Shown in pieces: positions 5,753 to 6,546 of a stretch of 6,546 bases of DNA (its first letter is position 1; each line of letters begins with the position of its first letter). The position numbers were made by a program, and so were the translations under genes. This DNA comes from Planctomycetota bacterium (lineage in GTDB: Bacteria; Planctomycetota; J058; JARGOJ01), in contig JARGOJ010000409.1 of assembly GCA_029210225.1 (NCBI GenBank), positions 1,092-7,637 on the forward strand, read 5' to 3'. Below the pieces are notes generated by a model, which ran no database searches, was not told where the DNA came from, and saw nothing but the letters and a program-made list of their open reading frames with translations.

Positions 5753-5779
5753 GCTGGGATCGGCTCAGCGCTCATGCGT

Positions 5780-5822
5780 GAAAAACGAAAACAGGCCGTT
5801 CACAGAGGTGAACGGCCTGTTT
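5780..5822 (-). terminator. Strong Rho-independent terminator reading leftward
   Basis: AAACAGGCCGTTCAC (5789-5803) pairs perfectly over 15 bp with GTGAACGGCCTGTTT (5808-5822) around an AGAG loop. On the minus strand it is followed by TCGTTTTTC (from 5788 down to 5780), a U-tract. On the plus strand only three T residues follow, inside the stem. It therefore ends minus-strand transcription coming from the Lys-rich gene or the small Cys-rich ORF, and shields the array from it. Confidence 0.82.
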
Positions 5823-5836
5823 GGAGGTCTCGGAGA

Positions 5837-5935
5837 TCAACAGTTGTAACTGACTTCGCAGCAGCGACGATCAGGACACGGATCCTTCATTAACGGCATA
5901 GGCAAGAACGCTAGAGAAACGAGTCCGTTTCCCAC
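5837..5935 (-). CDS. Possible short Cys-rich peptide (20-32 residues)
   Basis: On the minus strand a frame open from GTG 5935 to TGA 5837-5839 gives 32 residues; starting at ATG 5899 gives 20. The N-terminal part is hydrophobic (GLVSLAFLPMPLM) and the C-terminal part is DPCPDRRCCEVSYNC, with four cysteines in the last 13 residues, ending on Cys. This resembles a tiny exported or metal-binding peptide, but chance is a real alternative. Its stop lies 14 bases before the strong minus-strand terminator. No convincing Shine-Dalgarno or promoter is visible, and the 5991 stop of the Lys-rich gene is 55 bases upstream of the GTG. No family recognised. Confidence 0.2.
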   Translation of the reverse strand: MGNGLVSLAFLPMPLMKDPCPDRRCCEVSYNC

Positions 5936-5960
5936 AGCTCACACGTCTCTTGACGACGAA

Positions 5961-5988
5961 CCAAGATGCTCCAAGAACGATCTTGGAG
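5961..5988 (-). other. Alternative hairpins just behind the Lys-rich gene
   Basis: CTCCAAGA (5969-5976) pairs with TCTTGGAG (5981-5988) over 8 bp with an ACGA loop. CCAAGAT (5961-5967) could instead pair with ATCTTGG (5980-5986). The structure starts three bases after the stop at 5991-5993 on the minus strand. There is no U-tract, so it is more likely a 3' stabilising structure than a terminator. Confidence 0.4.
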
Positions 5989-5990
5989 AT

Positions 5991-6546
5991 CTAGTTCTTA
6001 GGATCCTTCTTTTCTTCGCTGGGGGTTTTCTTAGGGCTGCGGTTCTTCGCTGGCTTTTTGGGCTCCTTCTTCGTTTCTTTCTTTGGCGTAGCCTTCGAGT
6101 CTTTCTCAGGAGCTTTCGTATCCGGCTTCTTGACGACCTTCTTAGTGGTTTTCTTGACGACTTTCTTGGTGGTCTTCTTCGTCGTCTTTTTGCTTGTTTT
6201 CTTCTTCTTTGTTTTGGGGGCTGGGCAAAGTTGGCCCCGGACAGATTGAAGCGGCTTTCCTGTGTTCTTACTGAGGTAGGATTGACTCTCATTGCCTTTG
6301 AGACCAGCTTTGGCGGCGATGGCCATGATTGGGGTGAGCTCTTTGCGAGTCATCACCATGACTTTGTTCCAATAGGGGCGGTCGAAGTGAATGGGAACAA
6401 CGGTGCGATAGCCCTTTTGTCCTTTTTTGCTTAGGACAGCTTTCGAGAAGGCGCTGATGTGCTCGCGATTGAATTCCCAAAGGCGATCATATTCCTTGAC
6501 GAAGGCCTTTACGATGCGGCTTTGCTCGGCGTTCTTCTTCTTGGCA
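5991..6546 (-). CDS. C-terminal part of a protein with a histone H1-like Lys-rich tail (partial)
   Basis: The minus-strand frame ending at TAG 5991-5993 is open to the right edge, giving at least 184 residues without a start. Methionine codons at 6357-6359 and nearby are internal, because the upstream codons continue without a stop and read like protein. Visible residues 1-107 (for example EQSRIVKAFVKEYDRLWEF and VVPIHFDRPYWNKVMVMT) form a folded-looking, mostly helical part that I do not recognise. Residues 108-184 are a disordered tail rich in Lys, Thr, Pro and Glu, with TTKKVVKK repeated, like histone H1 or bacterial H1-like tails. Such tails usually bind DNA or RNA, so a nucleoid or nucleic-acid-associated role is plausible but inferred. 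The gene is convergent with tRNA-Phe and is likely ended by the terminator at 5780-5822. Confidence 0.8.
   Translation of the reverse strand, partial: AKKKNAEQSRIVKAFVKEYDRLWEFNREHISAFSKAVLSKKGQKGYRTVVPIHFDRPYWNKVMVMTRKELTPIMAIAAKAGLKGNESQSYLSKNTGKPLQSVRGQLCPAPKTKKKKTSKKTTKKTTKKVVKKTTKKVVKKPDTKAPEKDSKATPKKETKKEPKKPAKNRSPKKTPSEEKKDPKN
6127..6174 (-). repeat. 24-bp tandem duplication encoding TTKKVVKK
   Basis: 6127-6150 and 6151-6174 are direct tandem copies differing at three of 24 bases, all consistent with synonymous change. They encode the doubled TTKKVVKK block of the Lys-rich tail; a diverged partial copy follows. In-frame expansion of a basic tail is typical of H1-like proteins. Confidence 0.8.

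Noticed and set aside
5485..5775. 84-91-residue ORFs on both strands across the repeat array
   Set aside because: They exist only because the repeat lacks stops; the unit appears in all three frames and the 44-bp period breaks any coding phase.
6058..6249. Plus-strand 63-residue Phe/Val-rich membrane-like ORF
   Set aside because: It is the reverse complement of Lys-rich codons of the minus-strand gene, an expected artefact.

Overview
The window looks like chromosomal DNA of a Gram-negative-type bacterium of moderate GC. It has LpxD, so it probably makes lipid A. The N-terminal zinc ribbon of the FHA protein (CxDCG...VPxxxAGKKVKCKKCG...VPD) and the BatA-like VWA membrane protein are styles common in Planctomycetota and related lineages and in Myxococcota. 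A Planctomycetota/PVC-like host is my best guess, but it is an inference from protein style only.

Layout. Positions 1-5237 are transcribed left to right and densely packed: the 3' end of a probable MerR-like regulator (ends 241); a BatA-like von Willebrand A membrane protein starting at GTG 238 in a 4-base stop/start overlap; lpxD (2301-3362); a zinc-ribbon/FHA protein (3477-4118); ribF (4132-5067); and a tRNA-Phe(GAA) (5165-5237) with its own near-perfect sigma-70-type promoter (TTGACA-16-TATAAT) and a Rho-independent terminator just behind it. The protein genes serve envelope assembly (lpxD), signalling or scaffolding (VWA, FHA) and flavin cofactor synthesis (ribF). They share an orientation but no single pathway.

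Positions 5271-5990 carry no conventional gene and are the most unusual part. They hold an array of eight exact GATACCTGGGA units plus two degenerate ones, spaced 20-24 bp apart, partly grown by a 44-bp tandem duplication. Left of the array, on the minus strand, lie two tiny overlapping ORFs (34 and 27 codons), one behind a GGAGGTGA Shine-Dalgarno match. Right of it, also on the minus strand, is a 20-32-codon Cys-rich ORF followed at once by a perfect 15-bp hairpin with a U-tract, a minus-strand terminator. The small ORFs are tentative. The array is seen directly, and its role (protein-binding iterons, REP-like mobile repeats, or other) is unknown.

Positions 5991-6546 are the 3' part of a minus-strand gene running off the right edge. 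It encodes an unrecognised N-terminal portion followed by a long Lys/Thr/Pro-rich, histone H1-like tail, similar in composition to the linker of the FHA protein.
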